A stretch of 42,222 nt of DNA from Thiogranum sp. (GCA_030148775.1 JASBST010000080.1:1-42222); one strand, 5' to 3'. Shown: positions 27,835-37,405, numbered from the stretch's first letter. Notes: generated by a model from the sequence alone, not told the origin. Numbers and translations are program-made.

Positions 27835-28719
27835 ATGGAAATACCACACGTTATTGGCGCCACCCGCGCCAGCCCCGAGGACCTGATCCGTCGTACCAGC
27901 GAGTTGGTTTCGCTGCCAGATATCTACGTGCGCATCAAAAGCGTGATCTACGACCCGACCTCGACGCTCACCGACGTGGCCGAAGTGCTGGCGCACGATC
28001 CGGCCATCTGTGCGCGCATCCTGAAAGTGGCCAACAGCGCGTTTTTCGGCATGCCCGCGGCCGTGGAAACCCTCAATGCCGCCGTGCGGCTGCTCGGCAC
28101 TCAGCAGATTCACGATCTGGTGCTGGCCGCCACTATCAGCAAAAGCTTTCCGGCGATCCCCGAAAATCTGGTAAGCATGGAGCACTTCTGGGTCAACAGC
28201 CTGCGCTGCGCCCTGCTGGCGCGGTTGCTGGCGGCGCAGTGCAAGGCGGGTGACGGCGAGCGTTTCTTCGTTGCCAGTCTGCTGCACGACATGGGACATC
28301 TGATTCTGTACCAGGCGGTGCCCGAGGAAAGCCAGGAGGCGCTGATCGCGGCGCGGCAAAACCAGCGGCCGCTGCACCTGGTCGAGCGCGAAATCATCGG
28401 TTGCGACGCCGCTCAGGTGGGCTCGCACCTGATGCAAAGCTGGAATTTTCCGCCGGGCTGGATCGAGGCGGTGCGTTACCAGAACGAACCGGCCGAGGCG
28501 GCCGGGTTCGCCTTCGAGGCGGCCATCATGCACCTGTCGGTGAAACTGAAGGATCTGGACGTTACGCAGGACGGACCCGATATGAGCAGCGTCGATACGC
28601 TCGCCTGGGAGATGATCGGTCTGTCCGAGGACATCGTCGAGCCGCTGATGCTGATGGCCGAATCCCAGCTCGACGCCGCCTTGGAAACCTTCTTCCCCGA
28701 ATATCGCCAATACAGCTGA
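27835..28719 (+). CDS. HDOD-domain signalling protein
   Basis: A 294-residue soluble protein made of one HDOD domain (about 15-215) and a short helical tail. L-P-D-I-Y-V-R-I, D-P-A-I-C-A-R-I-L-K-V-A-N-S-A-F-F and S-L-L-H-D-M-G-H-L are typical. The catalytic pattern of true HD-GYP enzymes is lacking, so it is probably a protein- or nucleotide-interaction module rather than a c-di-GMP phosphodiesterase. It stands alone in this region. Confidence 0.92.
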   Translation: MEIPHVIGATRASPEDLIRRTSELVSLPDIYVRIKSVIYDPTSTLTDVAEVLAHDPAICARILKVANSAFFGMPAAVETLNAAVRLLGTQQIHDLVLAATISKSFPAIPENLVSMEHFWVNSLRCALLARLLAAQCKAGDGERFFVASLLHDMGHLILYQAVPEESQEALIAARQNQRPLHLVEREIIGCDAAQVGSHLMQSWNFPPGWIEAVRYQNEPAEAAGFAFEAAIMHLSVKLKDLDVTQDGPDMSSVDTLAWEMIGLSEDIVEPLMLMAESQLDAALETFFPEYRQYS

Positions 28720-29058
28720 CCGGTAGGCGACGCCCGTCCGGTTTCGACGGCCCGTGCCGGGTGCCGAATCCTGTCTCCAATCCAGTGAGTGCGGCTGTCG
28801 CCGCCCTGTGGCTTCCCGCGTCATCTATCAGCCGAGCGCCGTGAGCAACGCCTGACGGCTTTCCTGACAAAAAACAGTCCGCCCGCGTGTCGATTCCCGC
28901 GCCCCCCGTGCGTTGTATCCAAGAAGGCCTGCGATCGTGGCGCCCGGCAGCTCGGACAGCAGGGCTGTGCCGGTTCCGCTGGCGCCCCTGGTTCGGCCGC
29001 CAGACTGCCGACGGGAGTCGCGGACGCGGGAGCGACATTTTTCACTGAGGAGATTGCC
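28720..29058. promoter_or_regulatory. 339-base leader region of the ECF42 operon
   Basis: No gene is supported. It contains the candidate ECF42 promoter at 28888-28913, and GAGGAG before the VOC gene start at 29059. The remaining sequence is GC-rich and without clear repeats. Confidence 0.35.
28888..28913 (+). promoter_or_regulatory. Candidate ECF42-type promoter
   Basis: TGTCGA at 28888-28893 matches the published -35 motif of ECF42 sigma factors, and CGT at 28911-28913 lies 17 bases downstream, close to the reported CG[AT]C -10 motif. It is 146 bases before the first gene of the ECF42 operon, so autoregulation is inferred. Confidence 0.4.
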
Positions 29059-29469
29059 ATGAAAATCGAACCCTATCTGTTTTTCGACGGGCGTTGCGAA
29101 GAGGCGCTTGATTTCTACCAACAAGTCCTTGACGCCGAACTGCTGCTGCTGATGCGGCACAAGGAAAGCCCCGAGCCGCCGCCGACGCCACTACCCGCCG
29201 GGTGGGGGGACAAAGTGATGCACGCGTCGTTCAGAATCGGCGACACGCTGCTGATGGCCTCCGATGGCTGCGGTTCGGGCACCCCGGCATTCCAGGCCTT
29301 TGCGCTCTCGCTGGAACTGCCCGATGCACCCACCGCCGGCGGCATCTTCGACGCGCTGGCGGCGGGCGGCAGCGTGCAGATGCCGTTGATGAAGACGTTT
29401 TTCTCCCCCTGTTTCGGCATGCTCAGTGACCGCTTCGGCCTGAGCTGGATGCTGATCGTCCCGGAATGA
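29059..29469 (+). CDS. VOC-superfamily (PhnB/glyoxalase-like) protein
   Basis: A 136-residue vicinal-oxygen-chelate protein of the PhnB-like type: E-P-Y-L-F-F-D-G at the N terminus, A-L-D-F-Y at about 16-20, H-A-S-F-R-I-G-D in the middle and F-G-M-L-S-D-R-F-G at the end. Members of this subgroup have no settled reaction. It opens a four-gene run of VOC, two DGPF proteins and ECF sigma, which is the known conserved context of ECF42 factors. The start ATG follows GAGGAG. Confidence 0.9.
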   Translation: MKIEPYLFFDGRCEEALDFYQQVLDAELLLLMRHKESPEPPPTPLPAGWGDKVMHASFRIGDTLLMASDGCGSGTPAFQAFALSLELPDAPTAGGIFDALAAGGSVQMPLMKTFFSPCFGMLSDRFGLSWMLIVPE

Positions 29470-29483
29470 CAAAGGAGGGCGAC

Positions 29484-29948
29484 ATGCGATATATGATCAT
29501 TGTCAAAGCGACCGCCGGCTCGGAGGCCGGCACGATGCCGGGCGCGGACCTGCTGGCCGACATGCAGGCCTTCCATGCGGAGCTGGCCAGGGCCGGCGTG
29601 CTGCTCGAAGCCGCGGGCCTGAAACCGAGCCGCGACGGCTGGCGCGTCCATTTCTCGGGCGGCGAACGCCGCCTCAGCGACGGTCCGTTCGCGCAGGCCA
29701 AAGAACTGGTCGCCGGCTATACCCTGATACAGGTGCGCAGCCGCGAGGAGGCTCGCGAATGGGCCCGCCGCTACCCCAATCCCGCGGTCGAAGGCGGCGC
29801 GGCGCAGATCGAGGTCAGACCGTTGTACGAGCCAGAGGACTTCGCGCCGTCGGAGTCCGTGGCGGATACGCGCCGGCCCGGGCGCGCTGGCGCGCCGGCG
29901 CCGGAGCGGGCGATAATCACGCCCACGAATGCCGATGGGCGCCAGTGA
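29484..29948 (+). CDS. DGPF/YCII-related protein 1
   Basis: A 154-residue protein with the naming motif D-G-P-F at residues 66-69 followed by A-x-A-K-E-L-V-A-G-Y, as in the YCII-related family. The ferredoxin-like fold is complete by about residue 120; the last 35 residues are a disordered-looking Pro/Ala/Arg tail. AAAGGAGGG lies before the ATG, which favours this start over the one at 29466. Function is unknown; DGPF proteins are the typical regulon and partners of ECF42 sigma factors. Confidence 0.88.
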   Translation: MRYMIIVKATAGSEAGTMPGADLLADMQAFHAELARAGVLLEAAGLKPSRDGWRVHFSGGERRLSDGPFAQAKELVAGYTLIQVRSREEAREWARRYPNPAVEGGAAQIEVRPLYEPEDFAPSESVADTRRPGRAGAPAPERAIITPTNADGRQ

Positions 29949-29960
29949 CGGAGGAAAGGT

Positions 29961-30317
29961 ATGGAATTTCTGCTGATGATTGTCGAGGCGCGCGCCGATC
30001 GCGAAGGGCGTGCCGAGGAGGAAGGCCGCGCGCTGTACGACGAGATGGTCCGCTTCGGCGACGGGCTGGCGGCGCGCGGGCAGTTGCTGGCCAGCCGTTC
30101 GTTGCGCCCGGACAAGCACGGTGTGCGGGTGCAGCAGCACCAGGGCGAAGCGGTGTTGCGCGACGGGCCTTTTGCCGAGGCCAGGGAGATGGTCGGCGGT
30201 TTCTATCTCATCAACTGCGCCAACCGCGATGAGGCCATCGCGCTGGCCGCGCAGTGCCCGGCGGCCCGGTTCGCCGCGGTCGAGGTGCGCGAGTGCGCGC
30301 CCTGTCACGTCGGTTGA
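29961..30317 (+). CDS. DGPF/YCII-related protein 2
   Basis: A 118-residue protein of the same family as its upstream neighbour, with D-G-P-F at 68-71 followed by A-E-A-R-E-M-V-G-G-F-Y. It begins 12 bases after the previous gene with GAGGAAAGG before the ATG. The two probably arose by duplication and may form heteromers. The C terminus carries C-x-x-C (residues 112-115), an extra feature not seen in protein 1 that could bind metal or be redox-active. Confidence 0.88.
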   Translation: MEFLLMIVEARADREGRAEEEGRALYDEMVRFGDGLAARGQLLASRSLRPDKHGVRVQQHQGEAVLRDGPFAEAREMVGGFYLINCANRDEAIALAAQCPAARFAAVEVRECAPCHVG

Positions 30318-30378
30318 TGCGTTGGCCGCGTCTGCGTCCAAGGTTGCGCTGTCGGGCACCGAGCCGCGGGGCCGGACG

Positions 30379-31689
30379 ATGAACCACGCACCGCCGAGCG
30401 TCGCCAAAACGATCGAGGCCATCTGGCGTATCGAAGCGGCGAAAGTCGTCGCCGTCGTAGCCCGTCTCAGCGGCGATCTGGGCCTGGCCGAGGACTTCGC
30501 CCAGGACGCGCTGGTCGCCGCGCTCGAATCCTGGCCGCGCACCGGTATCCCGGCCAACCCCGGCGCCTGGCTGACCACCACCGCCCGCCGGCGCGCCCTC
30601 GACCGGCTGCGCCACGAGCGTATCGTCGCGCCCAAACACAGCGAACTGGCCGCCGAGTGGGATGCGGCGCACGCCGAGCGCGAGGCCGAACAGCGGGCGC
30701 GCATCGACGCCGCGCTGGACGACGACATCGGCGACAGTGTGTTGCGACTGGTGTTCACCGCCTGCCATCCGCTGCTGTCGGCGCCGGCGCGCACGGCCCT
30801 GACGCTGAAAGTCGTCGCCGGCCTTTCCACCGCGGAGATCGCGCGCGCCTACCTCAAGAGCGAAGCCACCATCGCCCAGCGGATCGTGCGCGCCAAGCGC
30901 ACCCTGAGCGAAGCGCACGTGGCGTTCGAGGTACCGCGCGGCGAGGCCCTCGGTACGCGGTTGACCTCCGTGCTGGAGGTGATTTATCTGATCTTCAACG
31001 AGGGTTATGCCGCCACCGCGGGCGATCACTGGATGCGACCAGCGTTGTGCGACGAGGCGCTGCGCCTGGGACAATTGTTGGCGCAACTGCTGCCCGATGC
31101 CGTCGAAGTGCAGGGGCTGGCGGCGCTGATGGATATACAGGCCTCACGACTGAAGGCGCGCGTGGACGCCGACGGCGAGCCGATTCTGCTGCTCGACCAG
31201 GACCGCGGCCGCTGGGACCGGCCGCTGATCCGCCGCGGGCTCGGTGCGCTGGCGCGCGCCGAAGCGCTACCCGGACCCTTCGGCCCTTACACCCTGCAGG
31301 CCGCCATTGCCGCCTGTCATGCGCGCGCGACCACTGCAGCCGCCACCGACTGGTCGCGCATCGTCGCGTTTTACGATGCGCTGATGGCGGTTTCGCCCTC
31401 GCCGGTGGTGGCGCTCAACCGCGCCGTGGCCGTGGGCATGGCCTTCGGGCCCGCCGCGGCGCTGGAGCTGGTCGACACCCTGGCGCAGGAACCGGCGCTG
31501 GAGGGTTACCACCTGTTGCCGAGCGTGCGCGGCGACCTGCTGGCCAAGCTCGAACGCGTCGACGAGGCGCGCGCCGAGTTTCAGCGCGCTGCCGATCTCG
31601 CCCGCAATGCCCGCGAACGCGCCCTGCTGTATGCGCGTGCGGCCCGCTGCGCGGCCGAAGCGGGGGCGACGACGCGCGGCGACAAGTGA
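30379..31689 (+). CDS. ECF42-type RNA polymerase sigma factor with long C-terminal extension
   Basis: A 436-residue protein. Sigma region 2 is at about 20-95 (D-L-G-L-A-E-D-F-A-Q-D-A, N-P-G-A-W-L-T-T-T-A-R-R-R-A-L-D-R-L-R), region 4 at about 130-190 (A-L-T-L-K-V-V-A-G-L-S-T-A-E-I-A-R-A-Y). Beyond about 200 a helical, TPR-like extension (Y-L-I-F-N-E-G-Y, A-L-M-D-I-Q-A-S-R, L-L-D-Q-D-R) replaces an anti-sigma partner. This architecture and the DGPF neighbours identify the ECF42 group; the extension is thought to control activity. Start ATG 30379 chosen by homology; the region upstream in frame is unlike sigma factors. Confidence 0.92.
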   Translation: MNHAPPSVAKTIEAIWRIEAAKVVAVVARLSGDLGLAEDFAQDALVAALESWPRTGIPANPGAWLTTTARRRALDRLRHERIVAPKHSELAAEWDAAHAEREAEQRARIDAALDDDIGDSVLRLVFTACHPLLSAPARTALTLKVVAGLSTAEIARAYLKSEATIAQRIVRAKRTLSEAHVAFEVPRGEALGTRLTSVLEVIYLIFNEGYAATAGDHWMRPALCDEALRLGQLLAQLLPDAVEVQGLAALMDIQASRLKARVDADGEPILLLDQDRGRWDRPLIRRGLGALARAEALPGPFGPYTLQAAIAACHARATTAAATDWSRIVAFYDALMAVSPSPVVALNRAVAVGMAFGPAAALELVDTLAQEPALEGYHLLPSVRGDLLAKLERVDEARAEFQRAADLARNARERALLYARAARCAAEAGATTRGDK

Positions 31690-31725
31690 GCCGGGCGGCG
31701 TCACACCGGCGCCGGGTAGCGATCG

Positions 31726-32703
31726 CTACAGCGTCACCACGAGCTTGCCGTTGGCCTGGTTCGCCTCCATCAGCCGGTGCGCCTGCACGATGTCGTCGAA
31801 GCCGAAAACACGCGCCGGACCCGCCTGATAAATGCCGCCGGCCACCCGTTCGACGATCTCCTGCAGCGGAATTTCGCTCAAGGGGAACTGCGCCGTGCCC
31901 AGCATGAAGCTGGCGAAGAAATTCAGATTCACCGAACAGGGCAGGTCGGTCAGCGGGTTGAAGCGCAGCGGGTCGCCGCCACCGAGAAATCCCGCGTTGC
32001 AGACCGTACCGTCGCGTTTCACCATCCGCAGCGAGTCCAGCAAGGTGCTGTTGCCGACGATATCCATGACACTGCTGAGCCCCTCGGGATAACGCGTCCG
32101 TATTTCGCCGGACAGGTTCGGCTGTTCGATGAAGACTTCCGCGCAGCCCAATGCTTTTAGAAACGCTGCCCGCTGCGGATCGCGCGTCGTCGCCAACACC
32201 CTGACCGTTTCGTTGTGAGCGGCGATGTTGATCGCGGCCTGTCCCAGCGCGGACGTGCCGCCGCGGATTAGCACGCGGTCGCCGGCACGCAGTTTCATGT
32301 TGCCGTGCAAACACGACCAGGCCGTGGCATAGGACTCCGGGATGGCGGCCAGCGCCGCCCAGTCCAGTTCGGTCTCGAGCGCAACAATATTGTCCACCGG
32401 CAGGCAGGTGAATTCGGCGTAGCTGCCGTTGCGGGTTCGCCCCATGCCGCCCATGATGGCAGCTACCGTCTGGCCGTCGCCAAAGCGTCCCGAACCGTCC
32501 TCGACGATTTCGCCGACGCACTCGATGCCGCTGACTTTCGCCACCTCGCCCCACTGGCCCCGCCGCATGTAGGTCTCGGCGCGGTTGAGGCCGAAAGCCC
32601 GAACCCGAATCAGTGCCTCGCCGGATTCGGGGCGCGGGACGGGAAGTTGCCGCTCGACCAGCTGTTCCGGGTCACCGAATGCCTGGATGACGATTGCTCT
32701 CAC
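31726..32703 (-). CDS. Zinc-independent quinone oxidoreductase (MDR), second copy
   Basis: A 325-residue paralogue of the protein at 813, with the same G-L-N-R-A-E motif near residue 43 and no catalytic zinc ligands. The Rossmann turn R-G-G-T-S-A-L-G is near residue 150. The start is GTG at 32703 with GGAGG eight bases before it; the longer frame runs through the divergent regulatory region. It stops at TAG 31726-31728 directly after G-K-L-V-V-T-L, the same place its paralogue ends, so this TAG is a true stop. Divergent from a LysR gene and probably its target. Confidence 0.9.
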   Translation of the reverse strand: MRAIVIQAFGDPEQLVERQLPVPRPESGEALIRVRAFGLNRAETYMRRGQWGEVAKVSGIECVGEIVEDGSGRFGDGQTVAAIMGGMGRTRNGSYAEFTCLPVDNIVALETELDWAALAAIPESYATAWSCLHGNMKLRAGDRVLIRGGTSALGQAAINIAAHNETVRVLATTRDPQRAAFLKALGCAEVFIEQPNLSGEIRTRYPEGLSSVMDIVGNSTLLDSLRMVKRDGTVCNAGFLGGGDPLRFNPLTDLPCSVNLNFFASFMLGTAQFPLSEIPLQEIVERVAGGIYQAGPARVFGFDDIVQAHRLMEANQANGKLVVTL

Positions 32704-32773
32704 TGTGATGCCTCCATGAAGGGGTGAGGCAGGATTGTGAGCGTGACAAGCGTAATAAAAAAGTACAATATAG

Positions 32774-32788
32774 TTACAAAGACTGTAA
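32774..32788. promoter_or_regulatory. Candidate LysR-box
   Basis: TTACA-AAGAC-TGTAA is a perfect 5-base dyad with a T-N11-A core, the shape bound by LysR-type regulators. It lies between the MDR gene and lysR in the AT-rich part of the gap. Confidence 0.5.
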
Positions 32789-32827
32789 ATTATAGTGACA
32801 AATATCCAGCGACAACGGCAACAGCAA

Positions 32828-32860
32828 CGGGATCGGGATCGGGATCGGGATCGGGATCGG
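32828..32860. repeat. Hexanucleotide tandem repeat (GATCGG)5
   Basis: Five perfect GATCGG units run from 32831 to 32860, preceded by CGG. The repeat lies about 95 bases before the lysR start, where unit number could change promoter spacing. Confidence 0.9.
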
Positions 32861-32955
32861 ACGAGCGAATCCCGCGTCCACACGGTCGGCAACCTGGCCG
32901 GCACCACTGGGACATGGGTGGAGCGACCGGCCCCGGGCGGGAAAGGAGGAGACAG

Positions 32956-33843
32956 ATGCCGATCAACCTGCGACAACTGGAGGCGCTCGACGCGGTGGTG
33001 CGCCAGGGCAGCTTTCTGGCCGCCGCCAGAGCGCTGCACCGCAGCCATCCCAGTTTAATCAATCAACTGCGCAAACTGGAGCAACAGCTGGATGTCGTCC
33101 TGTTCGACCGCTCCGGCTACCGGACCACCCTCACCGAGGCCGGGGCCGCTTTCTATCGCGCCTCGCAGCGGCTGTTGCGCGAGCAGCAGGACCTGAACGA
33201 GCTGGCGGCGTATCTGCGCGACGGTAGCGAGACACGGCTGCGCATCGTGATCGGGGATGTGACCCCATTGCGTCCCTGCTTGCGTTTGTTGCGGGCGTTC
33301 GCCAGGCGCCACCCCCGGGTTCAGCTCGATCTTGCCTTCGAGAACCTGGCGGGTCCGCGCGAACGCCTGCTCGACGGCGAGGCCGATCTGATTGTCCATC
33401 ATGTCGACCCGGCCGACCCGCGATTCGAACGTCATGTGATCGCGCGCGTCGAAATCATCCCCGTGGCCGCGCCGGATTTTCTGCGGCCGGAAACGCTTGA
33501 CGATCTGAGCTATGAAACCCTGGGCGATTACACCCAGTGCATCATCCGCGACACGGCGCACGACTCGCCGGACGAGAACTATTTTGTGCTTGATTACGCG
33601 CCACGCATCACCGTCGGCGACCAACAGACGAAAAAAGCGGTGATTGTCGAAGGCATGGCGTGGGGGCACATGCCGGATTTTCTCGTCGCGCGGGAGCTGG
33701 AGGCAGGCACGCTGCGCTCGCTCGCCGGCGGCCGTATCGGCGGCGCCGGCATCGACATCGCGGTGGCGAGATTGAGTGCCGGTCGCAAAGGCATCATGGC
33801 GCAGAAGCTGTGGCGGCACCTGACATCGCCGACAGCGGAATAG
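32956..33843 (+). CDS. LysR-family transcriptional regulator
   Basis: A 295-residue regulator. The N-terminal winged helix (L-R-Q-L-E-A-L-D-A-V-V-R-Q-G-S-F-L-A-A-A-R-A-L spans residues 5-27 in outline) and the downstream L-x-x-L-E-Q-Q-L-D-V-x-L-F-D-R are typical, followed by a two-lobed inducer domain (about 90-285). AAGGAGGA gives a clear start at 32956. Its TAG stop overlaps the first unit of an 8-base tandem repeat. Probably regulates the divergent quinone oxidoreductase; ligand unknown. Confidence 0.92.
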   Translation: MPINLRQLEALDAVVRQGSFLAAARALHRSHPSLINQLRKLEQQLDVVLFDRSGYRTTLTEAGAAFYRASQRLLREQQDLNELAAYLRDGSETRLRIVIGDVTPLRPCLRLLRAFARRHPRVQLDLAFENLAGPRERLLDGEADLIVHHVDPADPRFERHVIARVEIIPVAAPDFLRPETLDDLSYETLGDYTQCIIRDTAHDSPDENYFVLDYAPRITVGDQQTKKAVIVEGMAWGHMPDFLVARELEAGTLRSLAGGRIGGAGIDIAVARLSAGRKGIMAQKLWRHLTSPTAE

Positions 33844-33869
33844 CGGAATAGCGGAATAGCGGAATAGCG
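33834..33869. repeat. Octanucleotide tandem repeat (AGCGGAAT)4.5 across the lysR stop
   Basis: Four perfect AGCGGAAT units (33834-33865) plus AGCG begin inside the last codons of lysR and contain its TAG. Because the unit is not a multiple of three, loss or gain of units would alter the last residues only slightly, as every reading meets TAG within 24 bases. Confidence 0.95.
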
Positions 33870-33911
33870 TGACGATCCGTGATTCAGCACTTCAACGACT
33901 GATATATATGG

Positions 33912-33940
33912 TTGACAATATATATGGACATTCATATATT
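33912..33940 (+). promoter_or_regulatory. ars operon promoter with overlapping ArsR operator
   Basis: TTGACA (33912-33917), a 17-base spacer and TATATT (33935-33940) make a near-consensus sigma-70 promoter. AATATATATG and CATATATT form an inverted repeat that fills the spacer and covers the -10 box, as ArsR operators do. Predicted transcription start is about 33947, three bases before the arsR ATG. Confidence 0.75.
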
Positions 33941-33949
33941 AAGTTTCCC

Positions 33950-34303
33950 ATGAAGATCAGCGCCGACGCTCTGTATACCGCCATCGCCCATCCCCTGCGC
34001 TTGCGCGCGCTGTTGCTGTTGCAACAGGAGGCTGAGCTGTGCGTGTGCGAATTGACCTATGCGCTCAGGGTGTCGCAGCCGATGATTTCCCGTCACCTGG
34101 CCCAGTTGCGGCAAAGCGGGCTGGTGGACGATCGGCGCCAGGGGTTGTGGGTCTACTACCGGCTGCACGACGCCTTGCCTGACTGGGTGCGGGAGGTGTT
34201 GGCGCTCACGACCGACGGCGTCAGCGACGGCCCACCCTACGCCAAGGACCGCGCCAGGCTGTCGGCGATGCCCAATCGCCCCGGCAGCGCCTGTTGCGCC
34301 TGA
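33950..34303 (+). CDS. arsR: ArsR-family arsenical-responsive repressor
   Basis: A 117-residue winged-helix repressor. The As(III)-binding motif E-L-C-V-C-E-L places C31 and C33 in the DNA-binding helix, and C115-C116 lie at the C terminus and may give a further ligand. S-Q-P-M-I-S-R-H-L-A-Q-L is the recognition helix. I start at 33950 because the upstream in-frame codons lie inside the promoter. No Shine-Dalgarno sequence is seen, so the mRNA is probably nearly leaderless. Binding of arsenite or antimonite should release the operator and induce arsC and acr3. Confidence 0.92.
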   Translation: MKISADALYTAIAHPLRLRALLLLQQEAELCVCELTYALRVSQPMISRHLAQLRQSGLVDDRRQGLWVYYRLHDALPDWVREVLALTTDGVSDGPPYAKDRARLSAMPNRPGSACCA

Positions 34304-34337
34304 GCATTCAGCGTTTTCCCTCAATTCCGGCCTGGAG

Positions 34338-34778
34338 ATGAACATGAACCTGCTGTTTCTTTGTACCGGCAATGCCTGCCGCTCGCAGATGGCCGAAGGC
34401 TGGGCCAGGCACTACGCCCCGCCATGGCTGAAGGTGGACTCGGCGGGCATCGAAGCCCACGGCAAGAACGCGCGTGCCATTGCGGTGATGGGCGAAGTGG
34501 GTATCGATATTTCCGCCCAGTCGTCGACCCGGGTCAGCGCCGCCATGCTGGCGGCGGCCGAGCGGGTGGTGACGGTGTGCGGCCACGCCGATGAACATTG
34601 TCCCGCGTTGCCGCCAGGCGTGGAGAAGGAGCACTGGCCGCTGAACGACCCGGCCAGGGCCGAAGGCAGCGAAGATGAGATCATGGCGGTATTCCGCGCC
34701 AGTCGCGACGACATCGGCCGGCGGGTGCGGGCGCTGATCGAGCGCTTATCCGCCGCGCGCCGGGACAGCGTCGCATGA
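34338..34778 (+). CDS. arsC: Arsenate reductase, thioredoxin-coupled (LMW phosphatase fold)
   Basis: A 146-residue cytoplasmic enzyme that reduces arsenate to arsenite. The phosphate-binding loop C9-T-G-N-A-C-R15 is the CX5R signature, and the redox pair C81 and C88 has the same spacing as in the Staphylococcus aureus enzyme (C10, C82, C89); the general acid D104 is in L-N-D-P-A. It thus belongs to the thioredoxin-dependent type, not the glutaredoxin type. The ATG of acr3 overlaps its stop by four bases (ATGA). Confidence 0.95.
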   Translation: MNMNLLFLCTGNACRSQMAEGWARHYAPPWLKVDSAGIEAHGKNARAIAVMGEVGIDISAQSSTRVSAAMLAAAERVVTVCGHADEHCPALPPGVEKEHWPLNDPARAEGSEDEIMAVFRASRDDIGRRVRALIERLSAARRDSVA

Positions 34779-35938
34779 GCGCGCAGTGTGACAGCGGCGC
34801 GCGTCAGGCCGGCGGCGCACCGATGGGTCTGTTCGAGCGTTATCTGACACTTTGGGTATTGCTGTGCATTGGTGTCGGTATCGCCTTGGGGCATTTTTTT
34901 CAGGACGCCTTCCACAGCGTCGGTGCGCTGGAGGTGGCGCGGGTCAACCTGCCAGTGGCGCTGCTGGTGTGGTTGATGATCATCCCCATGCTGCTGAAGA
35001 TCGATCTGCGCTCGCTCGCGGGCGTCGGGCGGCACTGGCGCGGCGTGGGCGTCACCCTGCTGGTGAACTGGGCGGTCAAGCCCTTCTCCATGGCGCTACT
35101 CGGCTGGCTGTTCATCGGCGGCCTGTTCCGTCCCTGGTTGCCGGCCGGACAGATCGATTCCTATATCGCCGGTCTGATCATTCTGGCCGCCGCGCCCTGC
35201 ACCGCGATGGTGTTCGTCTGGAGCCATCTGTCCGACGGCGAACCGCATTTCACCCTGACACAGGTTGCGCTCAACGATGTCATTATGGTGTTCGCCTTCG
35301 CCCCGATCGTCGGTCTGCTGCTCGGCCTGTCGGCCATCAGCGTGCCGTGGGACACGTTGTTGCTGTCGGTGGTCGTCTATATCGTCGTGCCGCTGGTCGC
35401 CGCCAACTTTTGGCGCCGACAACTGCTACGGCAGGCGCAGGGCGAACGGCGTCTGCAACAGGCGCTGAAACGTCTGCATCCGCTGTCGCTACTGGCGCTG
35501 CTGGCCACCCTGATATTGTTGTTCGGCTTTCAGGGCGAACAGATCATCCGCCAGCCGCTGGTCATCGCGCTGCTGGCGGTGCCGATTCTGTTGCAGGTGT
35601 TTTTTAATTCGGGGCTGGCCTATCTGCTCAACCGCGCTGTGCGTTCGCCGCATTGTGTGGCCGGCCCGTCGGCGCTCATCGGCGCCAGCAATTTCTTCGA
35701 ACTGGCGGTGGCCACCGCCATCGCCTTGTTCGGGTTCCAGTCCGGCGCGGCGCTGGCCACGGTGGTGGGCGTGCTCATCGAAGTGCCGCTGATGCTGGCG
35801 GCGGTGGGCGTGGTCAATCGTTCGCGGCGTTGGTACGAGTCGCGCGCGGGCGTGATGCCGCACGCACAGTGCTGCCCGGCCGCCGACGTCGGTGGCAACG
35901 ACCGGCCGGCCAAAGTCGCCACCTCGTTTCAGACCTGA
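34775..35938 (+). CDS. acr3: ACR3-family arsenite efflux permease
   Basis: A 387-residue inner-membrane protein with about ten membrane segments. L-V-x-L-M-I-I-P-M-L, A-A-P-C-T-A-M-V-F-V-W-S and the downstream N-D-V-I-M-V motif are ACR3 hallmarks, the Cys in A-P-C-T-A-M being the conserved substrate-site residue. It exports arsenite produced by ArsC. The start overlaps the arsC stop; the alternative start M-G-L-F-E at residue 17 resembles the family N terminus more closely and could be the true one. The last 30 residues contain a C-C pair not typical of the family. Convergent with merA, 12 bases apart. Confidence 0.93.
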   Translation: MSAQCDSGARQAGGAPMGLFERYLTLWVLLCIGVGIALGHFFQDAFHSVGALEVARVNLPVALLVWLMIIPMLLKIDLRSLAGVGRHWRGVGVTLLVNWAVKPFSMALLGWLFIGGLFRPWLPAGQIDSYIAGLIILAAAPCTAMVFVWSHLSDGEPHFTLTQVALNDVIMVFAFAPIVGLLLGLSAISVPWDTLLLSVVVYIVVPLVAANFWRRQLLRQAQGERRLQQALKRLHPLSLLALLATLILLFGFQGEQIIRQPLVIALLAVPILLQVFFNSGLAYLLNRAVRSPHCVAGPSALIGASNFFELAVATAIALFGFQSGAALATVVGVLIEVPLMLAAVGVVNRSRRWYESRAGVMPHAQCCPAADVGGNDRPAKVATSFQT

Positions 35939-35950
35939 GCGGTAGGCGTT

Positions 35951-37405
<1,455 letters not shown>

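Larger units (their letters stand above)
32704..32955. promoter_or_regulatory. Divergent regulatory region of the MDR/LysR pair
   Basis: This 252-base gap is AT-rich at 32750-32810 and holds the LysR-box candidate and the hexamer repeat listed separately. AAGGAGGA before 32956 is the lysR ribosome-binding site. Confidence 0.5.

Noticed and set aside
27772..28824. Minus-strand open frame opposite the HDOD gene
   Set aside because: No signature, low-quality composition, and the opposite strand holds a well-conserved HDOD domain.
31717..31728. Perfect palindrome TAGCGATCGCTA at the end of the quinone oxidoreductase gene
   Set aside because: Too short for a terminator, without a T-run, and a single occurrence; probably chance.
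30657..31907. Long open frame overlapping the ECF42 sigma gene
   Set aside because: Arg/Ala-rich shadow in another frame of a gene with clear sigma-factor motifs.
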